Below the pieces are notes generated by a model that saw only the letters and a list, made by a program, of their open reading frames with translations, was not told the origin of the DNA and searched no databases. DNA of 64,000 nt. Origin: Simmondsia chinensis (taxonomy: Eukaryota > Streptophyta > Magnoliopsida > Caryophyllales > Simmondsiaceae). Both the position numbers and the translations under genes were made by a program. Shown one piece after another: positions 9,376 to 21,195 of the stretch (position 1 is its first letter; the number at the start of each line of letters is the position of its first letter). The stretch is taken from positions 23,703,478-23,767,477 of the forward strand of contig JAGTTD010000015.1 of assembly GCA_018398585.1 (NCBI GenBank), given 5' to 3'.

Positions 9376-12300
9376 ATGATCGAAGGCTTGAGAACCAGAT
9401 CTGGAGCTGGAGGAGCCAATGCACCTGGTTCTGGAATGGATTTTGTTGCTGCAGTTACAAGTTCTGGTGCTAATGTATCAAGTGATCATCACCGGGATTT
9501 GAATGACAAGCTCGAACAGCTGAATGCTAAGTTTGATCAGCAGCAAATCGAGCTCAAAGCAAGGTTTGATCAGCAGCATCTCGAGAATATGCAGAGGAGT
9601 GATAGCATTCAGCAAATGTTGAAGTTGATTTTGGATAAAGACTCGAATAAGGAAGAACGGCCGCAACAAATTGAAGAGAAAATTGAAAAATTGCAAGATC
9701 AGGTTAATAAACAAAAAGAATCGAGTGTTGATGCGATATTGAAGCCTGCAAGTCAGAACTTTCATCAGAAGGATACCGATCAGCGGCAAGAGAATGTTGA
9801 CAGGCCTGAGATTCTGGTGAGGAACCGTGGCAAATCTCCGATAGTGCAGGCGACTGTTGGACCTTCAATTAACATCAGATCAGCTGAAAATCAATCCTTG
9901 CAACCTGAATTTGATGTAGATAATCAGGATCGAGCCTCTGAACAGGTACATTGCAGACCTGAGGCTTTGAATACAGACTGCAGTAGCAGGCCACAGAATT
10001 CAGCTTGGCAGCGCAGGACTGATTTTGATGAGCTCGAACATCTGGACAGACCTCCTGATCGACATCACCAGAATAGAACAGTGAGTAATGACATTATATC
10101 TGGTGATAGGAGTGGTAATCACAAGCAGCCAAGAGTCGAAATTGATCCTTTTGATGGAAAACTACCGGAATCATGGCTGAGAAGGTGTGACCGGCATTTC
10201 ATGTATTATAGCATACCTAATGATGAAAAGCTCCAACTAGCTGCAGTGCATCTACATGGTGAACATGAGGTTTGGTACTATAGTTTGTTGAAGAGCAAAC
10301 CGAACCTTTCTTTGGACCAATTTGTAGAAGAAATGTGTGAACGCTATGGACAAGGTGAATCAACGGATGTTGTGGATAACTTTAACAAATTATCCCAAAC
10401 TTCAACCGTGAGAGAGTATATGCTTAGGTTTGAGAACTTAAGAGCCAACTTGCTATCCGTTTTGTCTATAGCTCCCGAGGATGCCGAGTCATATTATGTT
10501 TCTTGCTTTATAAGTGGATTAAAGCCTAGGATCAAGAATATGGTGAAAGCCATTGATCCTAAGACCTTGTCAAGTGCTTATAACAAGGCAAAATTGATTG
10601 AAGCTACTCATGTCCAATCGAGTGACAAGTTTAAGCAGCTGAGCAGCAAGTTCAGATCACAACCGAGAGCAAGTTCTGGTACAGGTTTTAAGCGTGCTGT
10701 TGACAAAAGCTCAGTAAGACTTTGCTCTCGTTGTAACCAGCCATATCAGCCTGGACATAGGTGCAAAACACAAGCATTAATGTGTGCTAAAGGGACCCGT
10801 GCTGATGCTGAATCTGGCAGTGAACAATCGGCAGTAGAAATTGACAGTGTTGGAGACTCTTCACAAGAGGATTTGAGTGAAGATGAAGTGGAAATATCAA
10901 TGAAGGCTTTAACCGGTAGTGGAGCTCATAACACTATCAAAATCAGAGGCAAGGCTGGAAAACATTCCATCATTATCCTCGTTGATAGTGGAAGTACGCA
11001 TAGCTTCATCGATCCCAAGTTGAGTAAGAAGGTAAGGCATGAAGTGATAAAGACTCATCCTTTGCAAGTGATGGTGGCTGATGGCAATTCTTTAACAATT
11101 CATAACAAGTGCATAGCATTCCCATGGTCTATGCAAGAACACCACTTCACCTTTGATTTCAGAGTTCTTCCTTTGGGTGGTTGCGATATGGTGCTAGGGG
11201 TGGATTGGATGAGGACCTTCAACCCGGTTATATTTGATTTTGATAAGATGACCGTGGCATTTGAGTTTCATGGCACCAAAGTGTCCTTGAAAGGTATGTC
11301 AAATGAGACTCATCTCAAGTTAATTGATGGCAAACGTGTGCACGATGGAATCAAGAAGAAGGCAATACAATGGATTGGTCAATTGTTCATGTTATCTACG
11401 GTTGAGCTGCAGCAGGGTATTCAACCTGAGGTGCAGACCTTAGTTGATGAATTTGGGGACATTTTTGAGGAGCCTAAGAGTCTTCCTCCTCAAAGGAGTG
11501 TAGACCATGCCATTCCATTGCGTGGTAATGCTGAACCGTTCAAGATTAGGCCATACCGATACCCACACGGCCAAAAGACAGAGATTGAGCGGCAGGTTGA
11601 GGAGCTTCTTCACATGAGCTTCATTACACTGAGCCGTAGTCCTTTTGCTTCACCTGTGATCCTCGTGAAAAAGAAGGATGGGTTGGCCAGAATGTGTATT
11701 GACTACCGCCGGTTGAATGCTTCAACCGTGAAAGACAAGTTCCCTATTCCGGTCATAGACGACTTGCTTGATGAGCTACATGGAGCATGCTTCTTTTCAA
11801 AGCTTGATTTGAGGCAAGGATATCATCAAATCAGGGTCCTCGAGCCGGATATCTACAAGACAACTTTTCAAACTCATCATGGCCATTTCGAGTTCGTTGT
11901 TATGCCTTTCGGTTTAACAAATGCCCCGGCCACTTTCCAAGCAGCCGTGAATGACGTTTTCAAGCCTTTTCTGAGGAAGTCAGTGCTCGTTTTCTTCAAT
12001 GACATACTGATTTATAGCTCAACATATGAAGCTCATCTCACTCACCTCAGGCAAGTGTTTGTATTGATGCGGCAACACAAGTTCTTTGCAAAATTGTCCA
12101 AATGTTCGTTTGCTCAAAGTAAGCTCGAGTGTTTGGGTCATATCATCTCACATGAGGGAGTATCTACTGATCCTAACAAGATCCGTGCAATGCAAGAATG
12201 GCCAATTCCGATCACCTTGAAGCAATTGAGGGGATTTTTGGGATTGACCGGGTATTATAGAAAATTTATTAGGGGTTATGGTTCTATTGCCAAACCCCTA

Positions 12301-12873
12301 ACCAAGCTCTTGAAGAAGGATGCTTTTAAGGGGAGTGAGAGATCTCAAGCTGCATTTGAAGCCCTTAAAGCCGCAATGTGTGCTACACCAGTTTTGACAA
12401 TGCCGAACTTTACCGAGAGCTTTGTTTTGGAGACCGATGCAAGTGGTACTGGTATAGGGGTTGTTCTTTCTCAAAAGGGAAGGCCTATTGCTTACTTGAG
12501 CCAAGCTCTAAGTTCCAAACATCAAGCCATGTCGACTTATGAGAAGGAGTACCTTGCAATTCTCTTAGCCGTGGAGAAATGGAGGCACTATTTGGAGGGT
12601 CACAAGTTCATCATTCGGACGGATCACCAAAGCCTCAAGTATCTCCTTGAACAAAAGATCGTGACGAGAATTCAAAAGAAAGGTCTCATGAAGATGCTAG
12701 GACTTGATTATGACATCGAGTATAAAAGTGGCAAGGAAAACGCAGCTGCGGATGCACTGTCAAGGCGTTTTGAAGATGCTGATCAGGGCACTTGCATTGC
12801 TATTTCCGTGGTAGTACCTTCATGGGTGGAAGAGCTACATAAGTCCTATGAGGGAGATCTTTTTGCTCAGTAG
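9376..12873 (+). CDS. Chromovirus gag-protease-RT-RNase H polyprotein, RT active site mutated
   Basis: A 1165-residue open frame from the first in-frame ATG at 9376. Order: a Gln-rich coiled-coil N-terminus (about residues 35-120); gag core near 245-420 (PFDGKLPESWLRRCDRHF start); a CX2CX7HXC knuckle near 449-463; aspartic protease LVDSGSTHSFID near 535-546; RT near 720-900; RNase H from the TDASGTG motif near 1018 to the end. The RT catalytic box reads FFND at residues 873-876 where gypsy elements have F/Y-x-DD; the change at codon 11998-12000 (AAT) removes one catalytic Asp, so the enzyme is predicted inactive. The frame ends at a TAG (12871-12873), after which homologous sequence continues in the same frame into integrase, so this stop is probably a CAG-to-TAG mutation and not a true end. 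Confidence 0.9.
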   Translation: MIEGLRTRSGAGGANAPGSGMDFVAAVTSSGANVSSDHHRDLNDKLEQLNAKFDQQQIELKARFDQQHLENMQRSDSIQQMLKLILDKDSNKEERPQQIEEKIEKLQDQVNKQKESSVDAILKPASQNFHQKDTDQRQENVDRPEILVRNRGKSPIVQATVGPSINIRSAENQSLQPEFDVDNQDRASEQVHCRPEALNTDCSSRPQNSAWQRRTDFDELEHLDRPPDRHHQNRTVSNDIISGDRSGNHKQPRVEIDPFDGKLPESWLRRCDRHFMYYSIPNDEKLQLAAVHLHGEHEVWYYSLLKSKPNLSLDQFVEEMCERYGQGESTDVVDNFNKLSQTSTVREYMLRFENLRANLLSVLSIAPEDAESYYVSCFISGLKPRIKNMVKAIDPKTLSSAYNKAKLIEATHVQSSDKFKQLSSKFRSQPRASSGTGFKRAVDKSSVRLCSRCNQPYQPGHRCKTQALMCAKGTRADAESGSEQSAVEIDSVGDSSQEDLSEDEVEISMKALTGSGAHNTIKIRGKAGKHSIIILVDSGSTHSFIDPKLSKKVRHEVIKTHPLQVMVADGNSLTIHNKCIAFPWSMQEHHFTFDFRVLPLGGCDMVLGVDWMRTFNPVIFDFDKMTVAFEFHGTKVSLKGMSNETHLKLIDGKRVHDGIKKKAIQWIGQLFMLSTVELQQGIQPEVQTLVDEFGDIFEEPKSLPPQRSVDHAIPLRGNAEPFKIRPYRYPHGQKTEIERQVEELLHMSFITLSRSPFASPVILVKKKDGLARMCIDYRRLNASTVKDKFPIPVIDDLLDELHGACFFSKLDLRQGYHQIRVLEPDIYKTTFQTHHGHFEFVVMPFGLTNAPATFQAAVNDVFKPFLRKSVLVFFNDILIYSSTYEAHLTHLRQVFVLMRQHKFFAKLSKCSFAQSKLECLGHIISHEGVSTDPNKIRAMQEWPIPITLKQLRGFLGLTGYYRKFIRGYGSIAKPLTKLLKKDAFKGSERSQAAFEALKAAMCATPVLTMPNFTESFVLETDASGTGIGVVLSQKGRPIAYLSQALSSKHQAMSTYEKEYLAILLAVEKWRHYLEGHKFIIRTDHQSLKYLLEQKIVTRIQKKGLMKMLGLDYDIEYKSGKENAAADALSRRFEDADQGTCIAISVVVPSWVEELHKSYEGDLFAQ

Positions 12874-14089
12874 AAAATAGCTGCTGTTGTGCTTAGTTCA
12901 GACGTAAAAAACGCTACTGCAGGTACTGAAATTACAGTGCAGAAAGGTCTGATTCGAATCCAAGGCAAGCTGTTCGTGGGTTATGCCACTTATTTGAGAA
13001 AACAAGTCATCCAAGCCTCACACGATGCTGCTTGGGGGAGGTCACGCTGGTGTAGAAGGCACCTATCAAAGAATTAAAGCATAGTTTACATGGCCGAGCA
13101 TGAAAAAAGATGTGAGTGATTATGTGAAATCTTGTGAAGTGTGCCAACAAACGAAATTGGGAGATCATCGTTATAAGGGTCTACTTCAACCTCTTCCTAT
13201 TCCGGATGGAGCTTGGATTCATATTAGCATGGATTTCATTGAAGGATTGCTGAAATCCGAAGGCAAGAAGGTAATTTGGGTAGTGGTGGATCGTTTCACC
13301 AAGTATAGCCATTTCATTGCTCTTACTCGACCTGTCACGGCTGAAAAATTGGCTAGGATCTTCCTTGACAACATTTACAAATTACATGGATTGCCTCAAT
13401 CCATTGTGTCGGACCGAGACAAAATCTTCACAAGCACGTTTTGGAGGGAGTTTTTCAAGTTGATGGGCACCACATTGGCACTTAGTTCCTCTTATCATCC
13501 TCAAACGGATGGCCAAACCGAACGAGTCAACCAGTGTTTGCAACAATACCTTCGAAGTATGGTCTTCTTAAGGCCCAAAGAGTGGAATCATTGGCTCTCG
13601 TTGGCGGAGTTTTGGTTCAACACTCACTTCCACACATCAATTGGCACTTCACCCTTCCAAGCTTTGTATGGTTTCCCACCTCCTTCACCTTTGCTGCTGC
13701 AACAACCGGGCAAGACTGATTCAGCAGCAACTGATTTAGTTCAGCAAAGGAAGCAATTTATGCAAGTGCTTAAGGACAATCTCCAACAAGCTCGAGCTCG
13801 AATGAAGTACTATGCAGATAAGAAAAGGGTAGACAAAAGCTATGACGTTGATGACATGGTCTACCTTAAATTACAACCGTATAGACAGTCCTCCTTGGCT
13901 GTCAGGCGTAATGTCAAGCTAAGTGCTCGATACTTTGGCCCGTACAAAATTCTGGAGAAAATTGGCAATGTTGCTTATAAGCTATACTTACATTCGCATT
14001 CATACATTCACCCCGTGTTTCACGTGTCCCTACTTAAAAAGCAAGTTCAAAAAGGAGCTGCAGCTGCTCAGGATCCTCCTGCTGCATAA
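12874..14089 (+). pseudogene. Chromovirus integrase, separated from pol by a stop and a frameshift
   Basis: Continues the pol frame after the TAG at 12871. A run of five G at about 13034-13038 shifts the frame, and a further TAG lies at 13082-13084; from 13100 the frame is open to 14089. The HHCC zinc finger is split across the shift (HDAA, then GGHAGVEGTY, then CEVCQQTK). The D-D-E core is complete: Asp in VVVDRF (about 13289), Asp in SDRDK (about 13412), Glu in TDGQTERVN (about 13521). The C-terminal part contains the GPYKI and HPVFHVSLLKK motifs that precede chromodomains. It would insert element cDNA into the genome, but cannot be made as part of the polyprotein now. Confidence 0.88.
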
Positions 14090-14292
14090 ACGAACGGGCT
14101 GCTGGTGTTGCAACCTGCTGCTGTAAAGGCTCGGAGGACGCTGCAGCACGATCACGGTGCTGTGCAGGAGGTATTGGTGACTTGGTGCAACGTGAACAAG
14201 AGTTTGATGACTTAGGAAAATTGCAATTTCTTGAAGAGCCAATTCCCTAGCTTCACTTCTTGAGGGCAAGAAGCTTCTCAAGAGGGAGGGAA
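14090..14292 (+). pseudogene. Remnant chromodomain and polypurine tract
   Basis: Beyond the stop at 14089, out-of-frame segments read VLVTW (near 14170) and then FLKSQFPSF (near 14225), fitting the start and the end of a chromovirus chromodomain. Stops and shifts prevent its translation. The stretch ends in the purine run AAGAGGGAGGGAA at 14280-14292, the polypurine tract next to the 3' LTR. Confidence 0.55.
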
Positions 14293-14703
14293 TATTATGA
14301 ATCGTTAGAATTTAATTGTAATTTCTGTTATTAGTGGCTGGGAATTGTCCCAAGTGTTGAGTTGTATGCTTTTAAGTGTTAGTTAAATCGGTTTTAGGTG
14401 CCAAAAGAGGTTAGTGGTCAACGCGGGTCAAACTTGGTGGCGGACTGCAGAATTTGGCGGTAAAGGCTGTTATTTGGGGGTTAGTCGGTTAGTTCTTGAT
14501 GCATTGTATCCAAAGGTCTATAAATAGGATCTTAAGCATGTAATTCAGGTATTGAATGAATATAAACTGATTTCCTTTTGGAATCATCTCTCTTTTCTCA
14601 TCTCTTTCTCTACTTCTCATACCCTTTCACTTCTCACTTCTCTTCTCACCTTAACTCTTTCTTCTACAAGGTTAGACTTTCAATTCCTAATTGGAAGCTA
14701 ACA
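14293..14703 (+). repeat. 3' LTR of the chromovirus
   Basis: Same ends as the 5' LTR (TATTATGAATCG to GCTAACA). TATA box at 14519-14526. Followed directly by the target duplication TTAAC. Confidence 0.93.
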
Positions 14704-14708
14704 TTAAC

Positions 14709-15500
14709 CCACCCGTAACTACATCCTGAAGAGCATATAGTTCTTATCTAACTCATTCCACTTGGGCCGATATACCCCCCTGAAAGTGCCTCTGAAGCCC
14801 ATTCAATGCCGACTTTGTAGTGCAATTTCTTCTAAAGAAAATACAACAAAGTGCCCCCATACTCTGATTTCCATGCACTATCAACTGTCTCATTGAATCC
14901 TAGCATGGAGGGCAACCAATTTCCAAACTTAAAGTAGCCACAAGAAGGCCTACCACATGAACTGAGTTTCACCAACAAAGGAGAGTGACCCAAAATCCCC
15001 GGGTTCAAAGCCATGACCATATAATCAATATAATCACTCCAAGCATGGTTGACCAAGACCCGATCAATTTTAAACCAGACCCGGCTCTCGCCGATCTATT
15101 GATTACACCAAGTAAAATAAGGGCCTTCTAAGCCACTTCACGATGAAGCTCAGACATGCATTTAAAGAAGTCTCGAGAATCTGATTCATTAATCGGAACA
15201 CCAACCTTCGGATCATTAGAAGCCAAAACGGCACTAAAATCACCCATAATGATCCATAGACCTCTAACTCGATGCCCCATATCCACTAGTCCCTGCCAAA
15301 GCAACCTCCTATCATTGGCCTGATTCGATCCACAACAAAACGAACTCTGTAGCCGACCCAAGTCTTGCATATCTTTAATTTGAGCCAACACATGCACTAC
15401 TTGAATATGAGCAACAACCCTCTGAATTATGGCATGAATAGAGTCCCAAAAGACCCAAATACAACCTTTACCTTCACTCACATAGTTGGCCTGAATTGAC
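14709..15500 (-). pseudogene. LINE endonuclease domain, degenerate
   Basis: Minus-strand pieces (15481-15128 and 15056-14832) match the AP-like endonuclease of plant LINEs: the GDFSAVLASND motif corresponds to the catalytic GDFN box, followed by the region before LVD/SDH motifs in shifted frames. The chromovirus interrupts the LINE just downstream. It would nick target DNA for primed reverse transcription. Confidence 0.65.
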
Positions 15501-15999
15501 CAACCGGGAAAGAATCTATTTTGAAATTCCTCAAACTTACACTCCTTTACTTGTGTCTTAAAAATAGCAAAAATACGAATAGCATACTTCTTAGCCTATC
15601 TTCTAACATCAATCGCTTTACAACCTTTATTCATACCACGGTTATTCCACGATCCTATCATCATCATTTGTTAGAGGAGGCACTACCCCTTTTCTTCCTA
15701 GAGTTCACAACCTTGGATTTCCCCCCTTTTGACTACCCACTTCTCACATTAGAGGTACCAGCTGCATCCCCATCAGTGGGGGTAAAAACGTGCATGAGAG
15801 CTTCGTATCTATTAGTTGTAGTAACAGGCTGAGAAATCACCTCTTTCTGAGTCACTAAGGCAACATTATTTATAGTTGCTTAGACAAAATGAACCTCATT
15901 GGCATTACGTGGATCCCAACCAGAAACCGCACCAGTAGCTTAACCAGAATTCTGCATTGAATTCATCTTGTGCACTTCGTCTACTATGTGAGCACATAG

Positions 16000-17115
16000 T
16001 GCATGAGAATCCTAAACCTCAGTAACTTCACAAATAGGCATTTGCACCTTCTCTTTCTAAATTTCATAAGCCAACTCTCCTACACAGGAACCTCAGGTTT
16101 AGGACATCTAGCTTCATCATGAGTCGCTTCACCACATAAGGTGCATTTCTTTGGGATCCATTCATACCACACCTGTTGTGAAATACATTCCCCACCTGGA
16201 AGGCTAATATCAACAAACTTCTTAAGAGGTTTGGAGATATTAATTTCAACCAAAATTCAAGCACAAGTAACATGTTTTCGCATGGCCGTCATAGAATCAG
16301 CATACAACGGCGTTCCCAACCCACTTGCAATCTTACTAAGCACATCAGCTTGCCATAAGTGAAGCCTCAAGTTTGACAAATTTATCCATATTGAAATTTT
16401 ATTACGCTCCTCCTCCTCAAAGTTAAAATCCAGAGACCATCTCTTCAAAACTAAAGGAAATTTTCTCATGATATACAGACCCTTTTTGAGAATCGACTCA
16501 CAATCTGCCTCATATTCAAATACAAACACTATCCAACCACAATCATGTAAAAAGACCTCAGGTTTTACAATCTTTGGTCATAAAGTATGAATTGAATCAC
16601 AAATAGCAGCAAAAGAACGAGTACCTCCAACCAGATATCCCACAAGCGCACGACTCCAATAATGCACCCCCTCTAAAACCTCCATATCAGAAATTTCCAC
16701 AGACTGAGCAGCAGCGGCATCAGGGACAAATCAGAGCGGTAGGCCCTGGGTGGGAGAATGATTGTTGGTAAATAGCGAGCCATTCTCTCTCTGGTTGAGC
16801 CGGCCCACTAATCGGAACAAGCTTAATAGCTGGCTCCACTGGAGGAGCAAGCATCGGCTGATGCTCAACCTCCGGCACCTCCTCCGCTTCTATACCATCT
16901 GCCCAACGCTTCCCCGAATCGGAGTTCTCAGATGCAAATTCCAGAAGTGAAGAGAGCCCTAGAACTTGCCCAACAGTCTCCTCCCTTACAGGAGCAGATG
17001 ATCCTCATTGATTATCAATCTCTCCCACTTCACCCAAAGATGATGAGGCAACATCACCCCTACCACCATCACTTCGCCCACCCAATGATCGACCACCAGC
17101 ACCCCCTCCGATGAG
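16000..17115 (-). pseudogene. LINE ORF1 with DUF4283-like domain and CCHC knuckle
   Basis: The minus-strand piece 16529-16257 (VLKRWSLDFNFEEE, then IWINLSNLRLHLW) fits the DUF4283-like part of plant LINE ORF1. Out of frame downstream comes a CCHC knuckle CTLCGEATHDEARC near 16140-16099. The start is near 17115 by position only. ORF1 is an RNA-binding partner of the LINE RNA. Many stops make it a pseudogene. Confidence 0.65.
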
Positions 17116-17165
17116 GTCGACCCCTCCCTCAGGCCATCGGCCTCACGGAGTCAAAATCGCCTTTT

Positions 17166-17930
17166 AAAGGAGCAGACCTCACTCCTCTTGACCCTCAAAA
17201 ACTTTACAATTAAACATGATATATTTTTTTACACTTTTAATTTTAAAAATTAATTATTAATTTTTATTATTATGCACAACTCATGTTTTAAATTTTATTA
17301 TTAAATACAACTCAATCCTCGATATTAATAAATTTAAAATTAAAAAAATATATAAAATTGAAAATTTTAAAAACAAATTTTGAAAAAAATTCTAAAAAAA
17401 TTTTTAAAAAATATAATATTATTTTTAATTTTGGAAAAAGTTAAATTAATAAATTTAAAATTAAAAAATATATCAAATTAAAAATAATAAATTTTTCACT
17501 TTTATACAAAAATAGAGATTTTATGTTTTTAGATGAAAGATTGAAACTTTAACTTTTTAGGCAAAAGATAAGAGAATTTTCTAACATTTATAAAAAATAA
17601 TTACTTTAATTAATTATAGCAATAATATTATAAATTTAGAAGATAATAAAATATTTTTATAAAATTTTATAAAAAAATACTATAAGATATTTGTAATTTA
17701 TTTTTAGAAAATAATAAAATTAGATTAATAAATTTATAATAAAAAATTGTACAAAATCAAAAATTTGAAAATAAATTCAAAAAAATAATTTCTTTAAAAA
17801 AATTGAAAAAATCAAAGTTATAAAATATTATTATATTTTTCCAAAATTTTTTCAGAAATAATTTTTTTCATGATTTCTTTCAAATTTTTTAATTTCGTAC
17901 ATTTTTTTAATTCAAATTTATTAATGACTA
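17166..17930. other. A/T-rich spacer
   Basis: No coding signal. The first 50 bp (AAAACTTTACAATTAAAC near 17197) resembles repeats found at 42383-42540 and 30550-30600. The rest is runs of A and T. It ends with GACTA directly before the Tat-type LTR; the right flank of that element reads GTCTA, a likely 5-bp target duplication with one mismatch. Confidence 0.5.
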
Positions 17931-19919
17931 TGTTAAGCAAAAATATGGAATTTGCAAAACATGAATTTTCCTATATACGAGGTGTACATAGGTTTTATTA
18001 ATTTAGGAAACGGCCCTATTCAAGGTGATGTACAACCTTAATTACACCTCCCTTAGGAAAATACTCTTTGATTTCGACTGATGGTATGTTTGTGTTTTAA
18101 TCAATCAACTAGGTGACTAGACGATTAATTGGTTTAAGTTCACGAGATTTATTTGTATTTTGAAAGGTTCAATTTGAAGGTTATTTGGGTTTAGTCTTGG
18201 CTTAGGAGTCATTTTTACTTAGGTTTGACTCAAAAGGTATTTTGGATTTAGGCTTAACTTGGAAGTCTTTTGGATTGGAGTTTTACTTGGGTTGAACTTG
18301 ATTTGATTTTGGTTTAGACTTGACTTGGGAGTCTAGACTTAGTTTGAAGATTAGGATATTTTTGACTTGGATGGGAAATGATTTGGATCTTCATTTGTTA
18401 GACTTAAAAGTAGTTTTGAGTTTCGGTTTGACTGAGAATTCATTTTATATGAGAGTTTGACTTGGAATTTATTTGGATCGGGGTTTAACTTTGGATTAAT
18501 GTGAATTTGGGATTTGACTCGCTTTTTATTTGGGGTTTGGGGTTTGACTCAAAGTTGTTTTGGACTTGTGTTTTGACTCAGTACTAATTTGGATTTGGGG
18601 TTTGGCTCAGGCTTTAAAAAAAAAAAAAGTGACAGGGACGTCACTTAAATTTGGAAGACGTCTTAGGATTTGAAATTGACGTGGGGTTTACTTTGAATTT
18701 GGGCTTGACGTAGGAGTCAGCTTAGATCAAAAATTTGGTTTTGAGTTTAAATTTGGTTTGGCAGGGACGCTCTTTTTGTAGTTGGGTTTGGCATAAAATT
18801 GGGTTTAAGTGTGACATGGAAATCAATTTAGATTTTAGTGTGACATGAAAGTCAATTTGAGCTTTAGGTTATTTTAAATTTGAGTTTGACTTTGATAACA
18901 GTAAATTTATATTTGGATACAAAATGAAATTTAATTTGGGTTTAGGTTTGACATGAGAGTCTTTTTTGAGTTAAGTCTTGACATGGAAGTTGGTTCGAGT
19001 TTGGACCGGACATTAGAGGTACTTTATTTTGGATTAGACATGGAAGTCATTTGGTTTAGTTTGCCTGAGTCAAATCGAGTTGAATCAACTAACTAAAACG
19101 TTGACATAATATTAATCCCATGAGAGAAAACGAATTTTTTTTTTTTTATTTGGGTTGTACTTGAATTTGGTTGCCTACGTACCCTTTTAAGGGATCAAGC
19201 CATTCGTAGTTCCACTTTATGTTGGATTTAATTTAGAGGTGTTGGATTCCGTTTAGCTAATTAAAGCATATTATGTCCAAGTCGTTTATTTTTCCTCTTT
19301 TTTTTCCTTTAAACTTCGAGCTCAAGTTCTTTTATGCCATTTCGTACCCTGGTTAAATCAATCTTAATTTTATGTTGTTGTTGGTCAAACCAATTGAGTC
19401 CAATATTTCATGTTTGATATATTTAGTTGTGACTGCACCGGCCATTTTATTTTGGGTTTCTTACCTACCCTTTTTGGGATCAAGTCGACGTAGTTCTTAA
19501 AAAAAAATATCGAAAAATGTTTTAATTTTGTTTGAACATTTTGAAATTTTTACTGCGACTTTTTATTCAAATTTTTTTGTTCCATATTTTCTTTTCACCC
19601 TTTTGTTTAATTTTTCTTTTCTATTTCTTTTTTTTTTTAAATGACAGAAGAGAAAAAATAAATAAATAAAATTTATTTATTATTTTTTTGGAGGGAGGGG
19701 ACGGTGCAGTGCCGTCCCCTTTTTCTTCTAATTAAGTTTTTTTTAAAGAAAAGAAAAGTTTTATCATTATTTTTCTGACAAAATTGTTGAGAAAATTTTA
19801 CAGATTCGGACGGGTTTAATTGGAACCAAACTCGACCAGAAAGAAAAATTCCTTTTTTTTTTTTTTGGAACTTCATCATTGGTCAAAATCGATTATAAAT
19901 TTCTTTAAACACTCCCATG

Positions 19920-20162
19920 TAATAACTTTTAAATTGGTCCTGAGTTAAAATTTATTACCCTTTCGGACCGCCCCCACGTAGGATTTTTCAATCCACCATG
20001 GGTTAAAATTTATTACCCTTTCGAGCTGCCCCCACATTGAATTTTTCAATCCATCGTAGGTTAAAATTTACTCCCCTTTCGAGACACCCTCACGTATGAT
20101 TTTTCAATCCACCGTAGGTTAAACACCCCCACGTAGGATTTTTCAATCTATCATGGGTTAAA
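19920..20162. repeat. Minisatellite of about 65 bp, four units, in the left Tat LTR
   Basis: Each unit has GGTTAAAATTTATTACCC, then a C-rich part with CCCCCACGTAGG, then TTTTTCAATCCACC. The last unit is shorter. The right LTR has only three units at 37330-37507. Confidence 0.75.
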
Positions 20163-21131
20163 AAAACACTTTAAGATTTAGGAAGAACTTGAGAATTTTG
20201 TTTAAATCTCACTTTTTTTTTATTACAAATAAATAAAAATTATTTATTATATATTTTTTTTTAACTTTTGCTCTCTTTCTCCCCTCTCCTTTCTGTCTCT
20301 TCTTCTTCTTTGTATTTATGTACCCCTCTTTTAGTTTATTTTTTTTTAACAAAACTCCTTTTTTTTAACTCTTCCAATTTAAAGAGGGGCGTAGGAAATT
20401 AGCAGGATTCAAAGTTTAAAGAGGCATGAGAAAGAAAGAAAAAATCATTTGGATATTTGTAAAGAAAAATCAGTTTGCTTGAAAATTAATTTGAAATTGA
20501 GGAGTAAAATTAAAATAGAGGGATGAAATTAAAAGTAGAAAATAAGAGAAAAAAAGAAGAGAAATCGTATACATTTATATTAAAAACTAAAGATACTAAA
20601 GGTAAAAAGAACACTTAATTGAACTCTTTTTGCTTCCTTACTTTGTATCTTCTTCCTTCTTCTTTCTTCTCTCTATCACGCTAAATCTTTTTTGTTTTTT
20701 CTCTCTCCCGTTCAGCTTTTGTTGTTTGCTTTTAGATTTTTTTTTCTTTTTCTTTTCCCCCTCTCTCTCTCTCCTGTTGATCCTTCTTCTTTTTCCCTCT
20801 TCTTCTTCCTTCTTCTCCTCTCTCTTTCACGCCGAATCCTTTTTTTTTATTTCCTCCCCTCTTTATCTTGCCTTTCTTCTAACTTTTATAAAAGAATCTC
20901 CCAAAGAAAATCTCCCCTCTCCCACTACTTGCCAGTTAAGAGAAGAGAGAGATCATAGCAATTTTTTTTTTAAATCCCCCAATACTTGTTTATGTTGAGG
21001 ACCAAAGTAGTTTTTTTTTTTAAATATATATATATATATATAAAAGAAAAAAACTTCCCATCTCCCCATCATGTGGGGAATATGGGTACTATTTTCTTTT
21101 TTCTTTTTTTTTCTTTTTTTTTTTGGTTTAT

Positions 21132-21141
<10 letters not shown>

Positions 21142-21187
<46 letters not shown>
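21142..21187. repeat. TA dinucleotide microsatellite
   Basis: About 23 TA units after a short GT run, near the end of the left Tat LTR. A shorter TA run is at about 21024-21042. The right LTR lacks the long array. Confidence 0.9.

Positions 21188-21195
<8 letters not shown>

Larger units (their letters stand above)
8930..14703 (+). mobile_element. Complete Ty3/gypsy chromovirus with 5-bp target duplication
   Basis: A 5774-bp element flanked by TTAAC at 8925-8929 and 14704-14708. LTRs are 378 bp (8930-9307) and 411 bp (14293-14703). The order is LTR, initiator tRNA-Met primer site, gag-protease-RT-RNase H in one ORF, integrase, a decayed chromodomain, polypurine tract, LTR. The gene order RT before integrase defines Ty3/gypsy, and the HPVFHVS segment after integrase followed by chromodomain-like residues points to the chromovirus branch. 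It lies in the opposite strand of an older LINE between its endonuclease and RT parts. Confidence 0.93.
7688..17165 (-). mobile_element. Old LINE (non-LTR retrotransposon), split by a chromovirus
   Basis: Minus-strand order from right to left is ORF1 (about 17115-16000), endonuclease (about 15500-14709), then after removal of 8930-14703, the RT domain (8924-7688). The 3' end is missing because Athila sequence begins at 7687. All frames carry many stops and shifts, so the copy is old. The right edge at about 17165 is set by the end of ORF1-like, GC-richer sequence and is approximate. Confidence 0.75.
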
